Origin: Bacillota bacterium
GTDB taxonomy: Bacteria; Bacillota; Clostridia; Oscillospirales; Ruminococcaceae
Assembly: GCA_023395695.1 (NCBI GenBank)
Contig: JAEWYJ010000207.1
Span: 1-28,973, forward strand
Length of the DNA stretch: 28,973 nucleotides
Reading direction: 5' to 3'
This document shows positions 8,452 through 15,181 of this stretch, piece after piece. Made by a program: the position numbers and the translations under genes. The notes beneath the pieces were generated by a model that made no database searches, was not told the DNA's origin, and saw only the letters and a program-made list of their open reading frames with translations. Every line of letters starts with the position of its first letter. The first letter of the stretch is position 1.

Positions 8452-8930
8452 CGGCTCCGGCCAAGGTATGCCTTTGCAGCATTTGATATATGTCAAGTAA
8501 ATTGATGCTGATATTCCGTTAAAAATCAATAGCCCGACGGCATCTTTTCTGTTTTGCGGCGTCCTCACCCCGGGCGGCTGCCGGCCGGTCTCCCCGTTCT
8601 TGCGGGACAAAATAGCAGCACATTAATGCGGGCCAGCTATTTAACAGAATATAAGCATAAAAACCAAGTTGTCTTTCTTTTACGAGGCTGTCAACACTAA
8701 AAAGCGATCCCCAAGCCATTCTTTGACATAAACAGGCTGGCGTAAAATGCACAACACATTTTGCACCAGCCTGTTTTTGTATCAATTCCCGCCAAATAAC
8801 AAGGCTGTCATTAAGGTTGTGCAAAACAGCGTTTATCGTACACAGGCCATCGGTTAAACAAAAAAATCCCACAACGGGCAAAAGGCCGGGATGGATCGAT
8901 CATTATTCTGACGACGGTTTGTTTGATACT
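8452..8930. other. Intergenic stretch with a long hairpin
   Basis: No supported gene. The only strong element is the hairpin at 8731-8778. A minus-strand open frame across 8519-8881 lacks a ribosome site, family features and protein-like composition and was not accepted. Confidence 0.4.
8731..8778 (+). terminator. Long hairpin with T run, probable terminator
   Basis: AACAGGCTGG (8731-8740) pairs with CCAGCCTGTT (8766-8775), and the stem goes on inward (AAAATG with CATTTT) with only one or two imperfect pairs to a 7-base loop. TTTTTG follows. It lies 280 bases after the ilvD stop, rather far for a simple terminator, so it could also be part of a small repeat. Confidence 0.6.
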
Positions 8931-8933
8931 GGG

Positions 8934-9575
8934 CTAAAACCAGTCGTTACACCGATAGCTGCAAAATGCCGCCTCAAACGCTTTATGATACCGGATAAAA
9001 ACACGCGCCAGCGCCGGATCAAACCGCGTCCCTGCTCCTTGTGCAATGCTGTAGCAAGCGTCCTGATGTCCGCCGCCTTTTTGGGCCGTCTCCTTATCGT
9101 AGCAATCGCAAATGGCGGTGATGCGCGCTATAAGCGGAATATTCTCACCGCAAAGGCCAAATGGATAACCGCCGCCGTCCCAGCGTTCATGATGGTAAAC
9201 CGCCGCGTCGCAGGCGGGCAAAATTAAAAACGGGGGCATGCCGGAAATAACATGGTTCTCCATGTAATCAAAAAGCCGCAGCGCCAACAGGGTATGGCGG
9301 CTGGCCATCACGCATTCCTCCGTCGTCAGCGGCTCGTGCTTTAAGAGTATTGTCTGCGGCAGCCAAACCTTTCCGATATCGTGATAAAAAGCGGCTTCGC
9401 TGATATGTTCAATTTCCTGCTGAGTAAAGCGGCCCGCATACAGCGGGCAGCCGTCTATTTGTTGCGCCATAACCCCTGCATAGATACCGACGCCGAGCAT
9501 ATGATCCAGCTGTTCCGCCGACAGCTTATGCAACAGAGTTCTGACGCCAATCGCACGATAAAAAGAAAGCGGCAT
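8934..9575 (-). CDS. HD-GYP domain protein, probable c-di-GMP phosphodiesterase
   Basis: A 213-residue cytoplasmic protein that is almost only an HD-GYP domain. All metal and signature positions can be seen: H25, H65-D66 (YHDIGK), H94, H128-H129-E130, D133, the GYP motif at 136-138, and D157, followed by YDKETA as in YDALT of the family. Such enzymes open c-di-GMP to pGpG or GMP. No receiver or sensor domain is attached, so control is likely at the level of expression. Start: ATG 9575 is preceded by AAGAGGG with 5 bases spacing. Earlier in-frame ATGs at 9629 and 9686 lack a good site but would lengthen the protein to 231 or 250 residues. It lies immediately downstream of the recombinase cassette 9762-11214, same strand as the recombinase, 250 bases away. 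Confidence 0.87.
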   Translation of the reverse strand: MPLSFYRAIGVRTLLHKLSAEQLDHMLGVGIYAGVMAQQIDGCPLYAGRFTQQEIEHISEAAFYHDIGKVWLPQTILLKHEPLTTEECVMASRHTLLALRLFDYMENHVISGMPPFLILPACDAAVYHHERWDGGGYPFGLCGENIPLIARITAICDCYDKETAQKGGGHQDACYSIAQGAGTRFDPALARVFIRYHKAFEAAFCSYRCNDWF

Positions 9576-9721
9576 ATAATCCCTCTTTTCAACAAGGTAA
9601 AACGGCCTTCTCCCAAGAGTGCAGCGCATATATTTTATACGATCATCCTGCGTTTGCGCTTGCCCCGGCTCTGCAGCTTTGAACATACCGCTTGCTATGT
9701 ATATATTAGCTGCAAAATCAA

Positions 9722-9730
9722 ATTATAACA
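9722..9730 (-). promoter_or_regulatory. Possible extended -10 promoter of the HD-GYP gene
   Basis: On the minus strand the bases read TGTTATAAT, a TGn plus a perfect TATAAT. No matching -35 box is found 17 bases upstream. If used, transcription would begin near 9715 and could serve either the ATG at 9686 or that at 9575. Confidence 0.4.
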
Positions 9731-9761
9731 TCGGCAGCACACGACCTGTGAATCCTTTTGA

Positions 9762-9787
9762 TTAGCCGCAGTTTATTTAAAACTGTG
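9762..9787 (-). repeat. Left 26-bp inverted repeat of the recombinase cassette
   Basis: Its reverse complement is identical over 26 bases to 11189-11214. The copy contains a dyad (CAGTTTTAAATAAACTG read on the minus strand) and on this side the symmetry extends to CCGCAGTTT..AAACTGTGG, 23 bases. Two arms around a short AT core is the form of a tyrosine recombinase crossover site. It lies 37 bases beyond the stop codon of the recombinase. Confidence 0.85.
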
Positions 9788-9824
9788 GAGTCAGCGTCAC
9801 AAAGCGCATATGATCGCTAATATT

Positions 9825-10982
9825 CTATAAGGTGACGGCATTCCGGACGGCGAATGCCGCGATGGACATATTTGTGATATACATACTGTTAAATTTATCG
9901 ATAGCAATTTTTTTCTGTTCCAGCAGCGAATGCGCATATATATTCAATGTAATTGAAACGCTTGAATGTCCCAATATTTCGCTGATTGTCTTGATATCAA
10001 CGCCAAGCTCCAGCGCCCGGGTGGCAAAGGTGTGCCGAATGGCATGGAACTTGCGTGGCTTTACCCCCGCCTGAGCCAGAACTTTTTTAAACAGCTTTTG
10101 GTAGCTTCGCGGGTCAAGCGGCTCTGCATCGTCAGAAAGCGCATAGCTGTCTTCACATTTGCGGTCAAAACCCAGAGCTCTGGCCTGCTCGACAATAGAT
10201 GCGGGCAGCGGAATTTTTCTGACAGATTTACGGCTCTTGGGCGCGCCGACCTGAAGCGTGGTTTTGCTCTCCGATTGTTCAAAATTTTTTGTGCGGTTAA
10301 CGGTACGCAAAACCGACATGGTACCGGCCTCCCAGTCGAAATCGCCCCATTTCAGGCCGCAGAGCTCACCTAACCGTATACCCGAATAAAAACATAAAAT
10401 CAGCCCCAGCGCACGCTGGTTTTCAGCGGACAGGGCTGCGCGCTCAATTAATTGCTGTTCCCGGGTTGAAAAAACCTGGACCTCGTTGCTTTCCATGCGC
10501 GGCATTCTGACGGCTTCCAGAATAGCGGCGCTGTTGGGGGCATCTTTGAGAAGTTTTCGCAGTGCGGTTTTAAAAATAGTGAGAATTTTGCGCTGATATG
10601 ACTCGGAGATGGCGTCGTTACCCCGTATGAAGGCGGTGAATTGTGCGGCGGAGGAAACCGTCATCTGCACTTCTTTCGTCTGCGAGAAAAAAGGAATAAT
10701 ATACTTCTGCGCACAATACTGGTAGTTTTCATAAGTCGAAGCCTTGATCTGATGGCGTACATCGCCGTCAATCCAGCTTAAATACTGACCGGCCACCGTT
10801 TTAAGCATATCCGGTTGCACCTGAGAAGCGCAGGCGCTATCCTCCTGAAAGCGTTTCATTCTCTCCTTAACCTCGCGGTATGCTTTGGCATAAAAATAAC
10901 GGTATTTCCCGTCGGGTTGCAGGATCCGGCCTTCCCACCGTCCATCCTTACGCTTATAAATGTTCTCTCCTCTGCGTGGCAT
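9825..10982 (-). CDS. Tyrosine site-specific recombinase (phage integrase family)
   Basis: A 385-residue recombinase. Residues 1-45 look like the small N-terminal arm-binding domain of Tn916-type integrases (GENIYKRKDGRWEGRI). Residues about 57-155 are the core-binding SAM-like domain, and about 170-360 the catalytic domain. The full active site is visible: R203 (SGIRLGELCGL), a Lys near 249, H313-x-x-R316 (HAIRHTFA), H339 (LGHSS) and nucleophile Y349 (NIYAHS). It cuts and rejoins DNA at specific sites through a phosphotyrosine link. Start: ATG 10982 has AAAGGAG with 7 bases spacing; the TTG 6 bases earlier is too close to that site. There is no excisionase, relaxase, phage gene or tRNA nearby, so it is an orphan rather than part of a visible prophage or ICE. 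The flanking inverted repeats suggest that it acts on its own cassette. Confidence 0.93.
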   Translation of the reverse strand: MPRRGENIYKRKDGRWEGRILQPDGKYRYFYAKAYREVKERMKRFQEDSACASQVQPDMLKTVAGQYLSWIDGDVRHQIKASTYENYQYCAQKYIIPFFSQTKEVQMTVSSAAQFTAFIRGNDAISESYQRKILTIFKTALRKLLKDAPNSAAILEAVRMPRMESNEVQVFSTREQQLIERAALSAENQRALGLILCFYSGIRLGELCGLKWGDFDWEAGTMSVLRTVNRTKNFEQSESKTTLQVGAPKSRKSVRKIPLPASIVEQARALGFDRKCEDSYALSDDAEPLDPRSYQKLFKKVLAQAGVKPRKFHAIRHTFATRALELGVDIKTISEILGHSSVSITLNIYAHSLLEQKKIAIDKFNSMYITNMSIAAFAVRNAVTL

Positions 10983-11117
10983 AGTCAAGCTCCTTTCAAA
11001 TATGACGCTTTCGCTGACGGCGAATAGAATTAAAGCGAACTAACTTTGTCGCCCTTCTTTAAATTATATCGCAGCGCAGACTCATTTTCGGATACACTTC
11101 AGCACTCATCTTCAGAT

Positions 11118-11146
11118 TTGACAAGAGAAAATATTTTATATATAAT
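11118..11146 (+). promoter_or_regulatory. Perfect consensus promoter inside the recombinase cassette
   Basis: TTGACA (11118-11123), exactly 17 bases, TATAAT (11141-11146). Both boxes match consensus at every base and are set in AT-rich DNA. Predicted start is near 11153, only about 36 bases inside the right inverted repeat. No gene lies downstream on this strand before the converging end of livF. Confidence 0.8.
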
Positions 11147-11188
11147 GATTTTTGTAAATATCTGTTGGATTTTGTTAAATTGTGCCGT

Positions 11189-11214
11189 CACAGTTTTAAA
11201 TAAACTGCGGCTAA
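11189..11214 (+). repeat. Right 26-bp inverted repeat of the recombinase cassette
   Basis: Identical to the reverse complement of 9762-9787; identity stops sharply on both sides. It contains CAGTTTTAAATAAACTG (11191-11207), a 6-base dyad with a 5-base AT centre, followed by CGGCTAA, which gives the site a direction. Confidence 0.85.
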
Positions 11215-11258
11215 AATTTAATAAAAGTAACTTTTTTCGTTTGACAATATAGCGCGCA

Positions 11259-11297
11259 AAAGGTCTCCCACCGTAGAAACTACGGCAGGAGACCTTT
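11259..11297. terminator. Strong hairpin, probable terminator (possibly both directions)
   Basis: GGTCTCC (11262-11268) pairs with GGAGACC (11288-11294), and inside it CCGTAG pairs with CTACGG around an AAA loop; CA/CA forms an internal loop. Short T runs follow on both strands (TTT on plus, TTTT on minus). It would stop transcripts from the 11118 promoter after about 140 bases and also lies 190 bases past livF. Confidence 0.6.
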
Positions 11298-11487
11298 CGT
11301 GTTCTAAAAGCGTTGGTACGGCAGTCCCGGCGGGTGGGCTGCCGGAAAATGTCTTGATGCATGTCACTTCTTTCAGCCCGACCGGCAGCCCCCGGCAGCG
11401 AACTGCCTGCCTTTGCGGCCCATGTATATAATCAGATCAGCTTAAACTAAACTGTCAGGCCGAAAAACCTTCTCCCGCGCCCGCCAT

Positions 11488-12195
11488 CTAATCGCCGCCC
11501 AGGTAAGCCCTGCGCACACTGTCGCTTTGAATCAGCTCCGCGCCGGTACCCGAAAGGCCGATCTGGCCGGTTTCCAGCACATAGGCGCGGTCGGCAATTG
11601 AAAGTGCCATTTGCGCGTTCTGCTCCACAAGCAGCACCGTTGTACCATCCTTGTGCAGCTGCGTAATAATCTCAAAAATCTGTTCCACGAGAAGCGGCGC
11701 AAGCCCCATGGACGGCTCATCGAGCATTAAAAGCTTCGGGTGGCTCATCAGCGCGCGACCCATAGCCAGCATCTGCTGCTCACCGCCTGAGAGCGTCCCG
11801 CTTATCTGGCGTCTGCGCTCCTTTAAGCGGGGGAACTGCTGGTACACCCGCTCAATATCTGCGGCAATACCGGCGTTCGGCTGGGTGTACGCCCCCATCT
11901 CAAGGTTTTCCTGTACGGTCATCTGCAAAAAGATGCGCCGCCCCTCCGGCACCTGCGCCAGCCTGCGCTGCACAATTCTGTGCGGCTCGACAGCGGAGAT
12001 GTTCTCACCGTCAAAATGAATAGAGCCGGTTCTGCTGCGCAGCAGCCCCGAAACGGTGTTGAGCACGGTAGATTTTCCCGCGCCGTTCGCGCCGATCAGC
12101 GTGACGATCTCCCCTTCGTTGACCGAAAAAGAGATGCCCTTTATCGCGTGGATGCTGCCGTAAAATACATTGATATCCTCAACCTGCAACAGCAT
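11488..12195 (-). CDS. livF: Branched-chain amino acid ABC transporter, ATP-binding protein LivF
   Basis: A 235-residue ABC ATPase, one of the two nucleotide-binding subunits that drive high-affinity uptake of Leu, Ile and Val. Walker A GANGAGKST, signature LSGGEQQMLAMGRAL, Walker B LLMLDEPSMGL and the switch His region (VLLVEQNAQMAL) are all present. The short length and the MGLAP sequence after Walker B are typical of LivF rather than LivG. Start: ATG 12195 has GGAGGG with 6 bases spacing; a TTG 6 bases earlier abuts that site and was rejected. It is the last gene of the operon and follows livG with a 2-base gap, so translation is probably coupled. Confidence 0.95.
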   Translation of the reverse strand: MLLQVEDINVFYGSIHAIKGISFSVNEGEIVTLIGANGAGKSTVLNTVSGLLRSRTGSIHFDGENISAVEPHRIVQRRLAQVPEGRRIFLQMTVQENLEMGAYTQPNAGIAADIERVYQQFPRLKERRRQISGTLSGGEQQMLAMGRALMSHPKLLMLDEPSMGLAPLLVEQIFEIITQLHKDGTTVLLVEQNAQMALSIADRAYVLETGQIGLSGTGAELIQSDSVRRAYLGGD

Positions 12196-12197
12196 GC

Positions 12198-13028
12198 TCA
12201 ACCCTCCTTCTTCTTACCGAGATAAGCCTCGATGACCTTCGGGTTCGCCTGTATCTCGGCGGGCGTGCCCTTGGCGATAATTTTGCCGTAGATGAGCACG
12301 GCGATGCCCTCGCAGATACCCATGACAAGCTTCATGTCGTGCTCAATAAGCATAATGGCAATCTCAAAGGTATCGCGAATCTTGCGGATATTTTCCATAA
12401 GCTCCGACGTTTCGGACGGATTCATGCCGGCCGCAGGCTCGTCGAGCAGCAACAGGCTCGGGTTGGTGCCCAGCGCACGCACAATTTCAAGGCGGCGCTG
12501 CGCGCCGTAGGGCAGGCTCCCCGCTCTTGCATCGGCCATGCCGTCCATATTGAAAATTGAGAGCAGCTCAAGCGCGCGCTCGCGAATAATTTTTTCCTCT
12601 TTCCAATAGCGCGGCAGACGCAGAACGCCATCCCACATGGTATATTTCATCTGGTTATGCAGGCCGATCTTGACGTTATCCTCAACGGTCAGCGTCGGGA
12701 ACAGCCGGATATTCTGGAAGGTTCTGGCAATTCCCGCACGGTTGACCTGAATGGTGTTCATGCCGTGCGTATCCTTACCGTCGAGCAAAATTGTGCCGCG
12801 CGTAGGCTGATACACCTTGGTCAGCAGGTTGAAAACGGTGGTCTTGCCCGCGCCGTTCGGGCCAATTAAGCCGGCAATTTCGGTGCGGCCAATTGTAAGG
12901 TTAAAGTTATCGACGGCGGTCAGCCCGCCAAAATCGATGCCCAGCCCAATCGCCTCAAGCACGGGGGTCTTGTCAATATCCCGCTCCGGAATAATCGCGC
13001 TGCTGGGAACAGGTACCATTTTAGCCAT
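12198..13028 (-). CDS. livG: Branched-chain amino acid ABC transporter, ATP-binding protein LivG
   Basis: A 276-residue ABC ATPase, partner of LivF. Walker A GPNGAGKTT, the LivG-type signature LPYGAQRRLEIVRAL, Walker B LLLLDEPAAGMN and MLIEHDMKLVMGICE are present, and the C-terminal end (IIAKGTPAEIQANPKVIEAYLG) is the usual LivG tail. A 20-residue N-terminal stretch precedes the ABC core. Start: ATG 13028 follows a very strong GGGGAGGTG; the reading frame extends 20 codons upstream, but that part overlaps livM and has no site. The first 8 bases overlap the end of livM. Confidence 0.95.
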   Translation of the reverse strand: MAKMVPVPSSAIIPERDIDKTPVLEAIGLGIDFGGLTAVDNFNLTIGRTEIAGLIGPNGAGKTTVFNLLTKVYQPTRGTILLDGKDTHGMNTIQVNRAGIARTFQNIRLFPTLTVEDNVKIGLHNQMKYTMWDGVLRLPRYWKEEKIIRERALELLSIFNMDGMADARAGSLPYGAQRRLEIVRALGTNPSLLLLDEPAAGMNPSETSELMENIRKIRDTFEIAIMLIEHDMKLVMGICEGIAVLIYGKIIAKGTPAEIQANPKVIEAYLGKKKEG

Positions 13029-14100
13029 TTTGCGCACCTCCCCTGCCGACTGAATTTTTAGCCGCCATCCTGTCTTTGAGCTGTCCAAGCAGGCGTCGGC
13101 CCTTGTCGCCGTTGGTCATGAGCATAACCGCAATCAGCACAATGGCGTAAACGAGCATGCGGTAATCGCTGAAGCTGCGCAGCAGCTCGGGCAGCACGGT
13201 GAGCACCGCCGCGGCAATAATCGACCCGCGGATATTGCCCATACCTCCCAGCACAACGAACACCAGCACAAGAATGGAGGTGTTAAAATCAAACTTTTTG
13301 GCCACCACGGTGGAATAGTTCATAGCGAACAGCACGCCGGCCATACCGGCCAGCACCGCCGAGGTTGAAAAGGCCATCAGCTTGTATTTTGTGATATTGA
13401 TGCCGAGCGATTCGGCCGCGATACGGTTGTCGCGCAGCGCCATAACCGCCCGGCCGGCGCGGCTGTTAATAAGGTTCTGTACAACGATCAACGTGACGAT
13501 AATCAATGCGTAGCCTATGACAAAAGTAGAAATTTTAGTCACACCCACAGCGCCCATCGGCCCGTTTATAATAACGGTGCCGCCGTCGGCAAGCCCCAGC
13601 GAGGCCGAATCGGTCATGCTCAGGTGCAAGCCATTCTGATCCACCCCTACATACAGACAATCAACGACATTTTTAATAATCTGTCCAAAGGCCAGCGTGA
13701 CAATCGCCAGATAATCGCCCCGCAGGCGCAGCACCGGCACCCCGACCAGCAAACTGATCAGCCCGGCGACAATGCCGCCCGCAAGCATAGCGATAATCAG
13801 CCTGAGCGGCGAGAAGGCGACAATATTTTTAAGACTCATCGTGACGATAACGCCCGTGAAAGCGCCCACGCTCATAAACCCGGCGTGTCCCAGGCTCAGT
13901 TCACCCAGAATGCCAACCGTAAGATTGAGCGAAACCGCCATGACAATGTAGGCGCAGATCGGCACCAGCTGGCCCTTGAGCGAGCTTGATAGCTGTCCGC
14001 CCGACATAAGCACCTGCAAGATGATAAATGCAACCGTCACAAGGATGTAATTGAGAAAGTTGCCCTGGGCGGTTTTATTCATTGCTTTAATCTTTTTCAT
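13021..14100 (-). CDS. livM: Branched-chain amino acid ABC transporter, permease LivM
   Basis: A 359-residue inner-membrane permease with about eight to nine hydrophobic segments, forming the channel with LivH. Family features include LTVGILGELSLGHAGFMSVGAF, the EAA-like loop RAVMALRDNRIAAESLGIN and VLGGMGNIRGSIIAA. Start: ATG 14100 (MKKIKAMNK) follows AGGCGG and lies 8 bases after the livH stop; a longer frame runs back into livH but in the wrong frame for a membrane protein and was rejected. The first 22 residues are charged and cytoplasmic. Confidence 0.94.
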   Translation of the reverse strand: MKKIKAMNKTAQGNFLNYILVTVAFIILQVLMSGGQLSSSLKGQLVPICAYIVMAVSLNLTVGILGELSLGHAGFMSVGAFTGVIVTMSLKNIVAFSPLRLIIAMLAGGIVAGLISLLVGVPVLRLRGDYLAIVTLAFGQIIKNVVDCLYVGVDQNGLHLSMTDSASLGLADGGTVIINGPMGAVGVTKISTFVIGYALIIVTLIVVQNLINSRAGRAVMALRDNRIAAESLGINITKYKLMAFSTSAVLAGMAGVLFAMNYSTVVAKKFDFNTSILVLVFVVLGGMGNIRGSIIAAAVLTVLPELLRSFSDYRMLVYAIVLIAVMLMTNGDKGRRLLGQLKDRMAAKNSVGRGGAQNG

Positions 14101-14108
14101 TTTTCCGC

Positions 14109-14990
14109 CTACACTTTCTCGCTTATTTTTTTGCCCATCAGTCCGGTGGGCTTGACCAGCAGCACGACAATGAGCACAGCAAAGACAATAGCGTCCGAAA
14201 GCTGGGTTGAAATGTACGCCTTGCCAAAGGTTTCGACCAGCCCCAGAATCAGGCCGCCGATCATCGCGCCCGGAATTGAGCCGATGCCGCCAAACACCGC
14301 CGCCGTAAACGCCTTGATGCCTGGCATTGAGCCGGTGGTGGGCAGCAGCGTCGGATAGGCCGAGCACAGCAGCACGCCGGCTATTGCCGCCAGCGCACTG
14401 CCGATGGCAAAGGTGGTCGAGATGGTGGCGTTGATATTAATTCCCATTAGCTGTGCCGCGCCCTTGTCCTCTGAGACGGCGCGCATCGCCTTGCCAATCT
14501 TGGTGTAGCCGGTCAGCCAGCTTAAAAACGCCATGATAACGACGCAGGACAGTACCGTGACCATCGCCTCGCCCGAGATACTCAGTCCGCCGTCAAACAG
14601 CTTGAGCGCTTTAATGGGAACCACGCTCGAAAAGCTTTTGGGCGCCGAGCCCCAGATAAGCAGCGCGGCATTCTGCAAAAAATAGCTGACGCCAATCGCC
14701 GTAATCAGCACCGCCAGCGACGGCGCCATGCGCAGCGGCTTGTAGGCCAGCTTTTCAATCGTCAGCCCCAGACAGGTACATACCGCCATAGCCAGCAAAA
14801 CCGATACAAAGGCCGGCCAGCCAAGGTAGGTTGTTGCGCAAAAAGACATATAAGCGCCCACCATTATTACGTCGCCATGGGCAAAGTTCAGCATTTTTGC
14901 AATGCCGTAAACCATGGTATAGCCCAGCGCAATAATGGCGTAAACGCTTCCCAGACTGATTCCGCCGACAATATAGGAAAGAAACGTCAT
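14109..14990 (-). CDS. livH: Branched-chain amino acid ABC transporter, permease LivH
   Basis: A 293-residue membrane permease with about eight hydrophobic helices. Family marks: GSVYAIIALGYTMVYGIAKMLNFAHGD near the N-terminus, the EAA loop KAMRAVSEDKGAAQLMGINI, and FTAAVFGGIGSIPGAMIGGL near the end (all typical LivH). Start: ATG 14990 has GAGGTG 7 bases upstream; an ATG 15 bases earlier has no site. It is separated from livK by 191 bases with a hairpin, a common layout that lets the binding protein be made in excess. Confidence 0.95.
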   Translation of the reverse strand: MTFLSYIVGGISLGSVYAIIALGYTMVYGIAKMLNFAHGDVIMVGAYMSFCATTYLGWPAFVSVLLAMAVCTCLGLTIEKLAYKPLRMAPSLAVLITAIGVSYFLQNAALLIWGSAPKSFSSVVPIKALKLFDGGLSISGEAMVTVLSCVVIMAFLSWLTGYTKIGKAMRAVSEDKGAAQLMGININATISTTFAIGSALAAIAGVLLCSAYPTLLPTTGSMPGIKAFTAAVFGGIGSIPGAMIGGLILGLVETFGKAYISTQLSDAIVFAVLIVVLLVKPTGLMGKKISEKV

Positions 14991-15125
14991 ACCCGCACAC
15001 CTCATTTTTCTTTAGCAGATTTGCTTACAGCAATTCCATAAAGGACGACAACGCGGCAGCCGGAACAGTTCCGGTCGCCAAGCCCCTTGCAGTCTTTTAT
15101 GGCATGGCTGTAAGAACAGGGAATG

Positions 15126-15161
15126 GGAGGGCTTTTAAGCTTGCGCTTAAAGAAGCCCTCC
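15126..15161 (-). terminator. Intercistronic hairpin between livK and livH
   Basis: A long stem (GGAGGGCTT at 15126-15134 with AAGCCCTCC at 15153-15161, with TTAAGC/GCTTAA inside) and a 4-base loop. No T run follows on the minus strand, so it more likely protects or processes the livK part of the mRNA than ends transcription completely. It starts 21 bases after the livK stop. Confidence 0.55.
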
Positions 15162-15181
15162 TGAATCAGACAAATCGGATA

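Larger units (their letters stand above)
9762..11214. mobile_element. Candidate invertible (phase-variation) cassette: inverted repeats, recombinase and outward promoter
   Basis: Two identical 26-base inverted repeats (9762-9787 and 11189-11214) enclose 1401 bases that hold one tyrosine recombinase gene and, near the right repeat, a perfect sigma-A promoter pointing out to the right. What the sequence shows: repeats, gene, promoter. What is known: tyrosine recombinases invert DNA between inverted sites and such switches often carry a promoter. Inference: inversion would move the promoter to about 9830-9858 on the minus strand, facing the HD-GYP gene. In the present orientation the promoter faces no gene, only a hairpin at 11259-11297. 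A minimal transposable unit with terminal repeats is the main alternative. Confidence 0.55.
10983..11487. other. Intergenic region right of the recombinase
   Basis: It contains the recombinase leader, the consensus promoter 11118-11146, the right inverted repeat, the hairpin 11259-11297, and a second inverted repeat (GGGCTGCCGG at 11336-11345 with 11382-11391, 36-base loop). No ATG opens a frame of useful length after the promoter. A putative -10 for the recombinase (TATAAT on the minus strand, 11063-11068) has no clear -35. Confidence 0.5.

Noticed and set aside
8519..8881. A 120-codon minus-strand frame in the gap after ilvD
   Set aside because: No ribosome site, it crosses the long hairpin, and nothing in the protein is recognisable.
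9762..9787. The repeat dyad as an ordinary terminator of the recombinase gene
   Set aside because: No T run follows, and the shared 26 bases extend past the dyad into asymmetric sequence, which a chance pair of terminators would not share.
9762..11214. The 26-base repeats as attL/attR of an excisable element
   Set aside because: They are inverted; excision needs direct repeats. No tRNA, excisionase or transfer gene is present.
11438..11454. A third recombinase-like site (CAGCTTAAACTAAACTG) past the right repeat
   Set aside because: It matches the core at 14 of 17 bases, but the sequence is simple and AT-rich and no flanking identity exists; probably chance.
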